Source: Lactobacillales bacterium (GTDB lineage: Bacteria > Bacillota > Bacilli > Lactobacillales > Streptococcaceae). From it: DNA of 5,602 bases. A program made the position numbers and the translations under genes. The stretch covers positions 1-5,602 of the forward strand of contig JAIRNX010000029.1 of NCBI GenBank assembly GCA_031257815.1, in the 5' to 3' direction. Shown one piece after another: positions 5,499 to 5,602 of the stretch (within the stretch, counting starts at the first letter, position 1; every line of letters begins with the position of its first letter). The notes beneath the pieces are model-generated. The model was given only the letters and a program-made list of their open reading frames with translations. It made no database searches and was not told the DNA's origin.

Positions 5499-5602
5499 AT
5501 GTTAAATATTGATAAAGAAAAAAATGGAAAAGATGTAGCTGTTACCTTAAGTGGGCGAATTGATACAACAACAGCGCCTCAACTTAACTCTATTGAAGAG
5601 AC
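5499..5602 (+). CDS. STAS-domain anti-sigma-factor antagonist, N-terminal part (cut by the window)
   Basis: ATG at 5499 follows AGAGGAG (5485-5491) by 7 nt, and the frame stays open for 34 codons to the window edge. The visible part begins MLNIDKEKNGKDVAVTLSG and continues RIDTTTAPQLNSIEE. This is the first two strands and the (G)RIDTTTAP turn that opens SpoIIAA/RsbV-type STAS domains. Family knowledge: these small cytoplasmic proteins bind and are phosphorylated on a Ser/Thr by an anti-sigma-factor kinase, releasing a sigma factor or feeding a related partner-switching circuit. The phosphorylation site lies beyond the window. It is unlikely to be part of the peptide pathway and probably marks its right edge, although a regulatory link cannot be excluded. 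Confidence 0.85.
   Translation, partial: MLNIDKEKNGKDVAVTLSGRIDTTTAPQLNSIEE

Noticed and set aside
1..5602. tRNA, rRNA, CRISPR array, insertion sequence or attachment site
   Set aside because: No cloverleaf-like sequence, regularly spaced direct repeats, transposase ORF or terminal inverted repeats were seen on either strand.

Overview
This is an AT-rich stretch of a Bacillota chromosome. A GdpP-type c-di-AMP phosphodiesterase ends at the left edge and a STAS-domain anti-sigma-factor antagonist begins at the right edge. AGGAGG-type ribosome binding sites, a TTG start and Nif11-type leader peptides suit a low-GC Clostridia or Negativicutes anaerobe. Genus cannot be read from this window.

Layout, all on the + strand: the 3' end of gdpP (1-252) and its terminator (275-316); a good sigma-A-like promoter (320-348); a class II lanthipeptide synthetase, LanM (424-3468, TTG start); a 62-residue LanA-like precursor with a mersacidin/lichenicidin-type leader (3488-3676); a flavodoxin-fold oxidoreductase with a four-cysteine CX2CX2CX5C cluster (3716-4450); a Nif11-leader precursor (4526-4870); an 18-bp perfect terminator hairpin (4880-4931); a second Nif11-leader precursor (4989-5264); a weak terminator candidate; and the start of the STAS gene (5499 onward). 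lanM, lanA and the reductase are tightly spaced and look like one operon. No exporter, leader peptidase, immunity gene or regulator lies in the window.

The main observation concerns the synthetase. Its kinase-like dehydratase half keeps the expected catalytic residues (K280, D355, H357, N360, D372, E374). Its LanC half has lost the zinc site: the WCxG cysteine is Asp885 (with a Cys one residue later) and the CHG pair is Tyr928-Gln929. The peptides match this loss. The LanA core has one Cys, and both Nif11 cores have none. With a reductase gene directly downstream of lanA, the simplest model is a pathway in which LanM dehydrates Ser/Thr and the flavoprotein may reduce dehydroalanine/dehydrobutyrine to D-Ala/D-Abu. 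That would give a mostly linear, D-amino-acid-containing peptide with few or no thioether rings. This model is inference. The residue losses and Cys counts are read directly from the sequence. The bearing of the Nif11 peptides is unclear, because the second core has only one Ser/Thr, at its C-terminus.
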